Positions 59,879 to 59,952 of a stretch of DNA of 59,952 nucleotides are shown in pieces. A program made the translations under genes and the position numbers. Numbering within the stretch: the stretch's first letter is position 1; each line of letters starts with the position of its first letter. Under the pieces are notes generated by a model. That model made no database searches and had not been told where the DNA came from. It was given only the letters and a program-made list of their open reading frames with translations. Location: contig JAKAXD010000001.1 in NCBI GenBank assembly GCA_021816725.1, positions 377,257-437,208 of the forward strand, given 5' to 3'. This stretch comes from Thermoplasmata archaeon (GTDB taxonomy: Archaea; Thermoplasmatota; Thermoplasmata; Thermoplasmatales; GCA-001856825).

Positions 59879-59952
59879 CGTTGTTCACCTGCAAATAAAT
59901 ATAATCCTCGTTAATTAATATTTTCCTTACATCATGAAGCCAGCTGGAACAA

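Overview
The window reads as a chromosome segment of a Thermoplasmatales-type euryarchaeon. The evidence is a tricorn-interacting aminopeptidase (M1 family), a fused Kae1-Bud32 protein, an archaeal ATP-dependent DNA ligase, MCM, the Csl4 exosome subunit, LSm, ABCE1/Rli1, SepF and a membrane pyrophosphatase. Other signs are Asn/Ser/Thr-rich surface proteins with the F-x-E-x-GLP-x-G-x-x-WS motif common in Thermoplasmata, frequent AGG/AGA arginine codons, and many first genes with a TATA-like box about 25 bases before the start codon (leaderless transcripts). The species cannot be named from the sequence alone.

Layout: 0-9.7 kb holds a partial pyrD, DNA ligase, a thiolase/3-hydroxyacyl-CoA dehydrogenase pair, a thiolase-like/DUF35 pair, and Rli1 with a small partner. 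9.7-23.1 kb holds a surface glycoprotein, the M1 aminopeptidase, sucCD-argF, an RNA/tRNA-modification cluster (METTL5-like methyltransferase, Csl4, LSm, Kae1-Bud32, HAM1-type pyrophosphatase), spermidine synthase and glutamate dehydrogenase. 23.4-26.3 kb is a compact operon of a RecA/RadA-like protein without a Walker A motif, a small helical protein, a PolB2-like B-family polymerase with an altered motif C, and a DUF1805 protein. 26.4-40 kb holds a dipeptidase, a PUA protein, purA, two MFS transporters, a UbiB-like kinase, Hsp20, a phosphohexomutase, a divergent galactokinase-like protein, a dUTPase/dCTP-deaminase-fold protein, a solitary adenine methyltransferase, Amt and an acetyltransferase.

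40.17-52.96 kb looks like an integrated mobile element of about 12.8 kb. It is flanked by a 13-bp direct repeat, one copy of which is the 3' end of an intact tRNA-Gly(TCC) gene, and a tyrosine integrase lies next to that tRNA. Inside are a replication module (AAA+ ATPase plus an archaeo-eukaryotic-type primase), an Hfq-like protein and a second Sm-like candidate, a membrane-anchored helix-turn-helix protein, a Cys-rich protein, an AbrB-like regulator, two ribbon-helix-helix candidates, several microproteins with strong ribosome binding sites, a large PKD-type surface protein, a secreted GH12-like protein, and a 1.2-kb non-coding region with iteron-like repeats. This is the most novel part of the window.

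53-60 kb returns to chromosomal genes: a small membrane protein, the MCM helicase with DUF424 and a dihydropteroate synthase-family protein, the K+-independent-type proton pyrophosphatase, and SepF.
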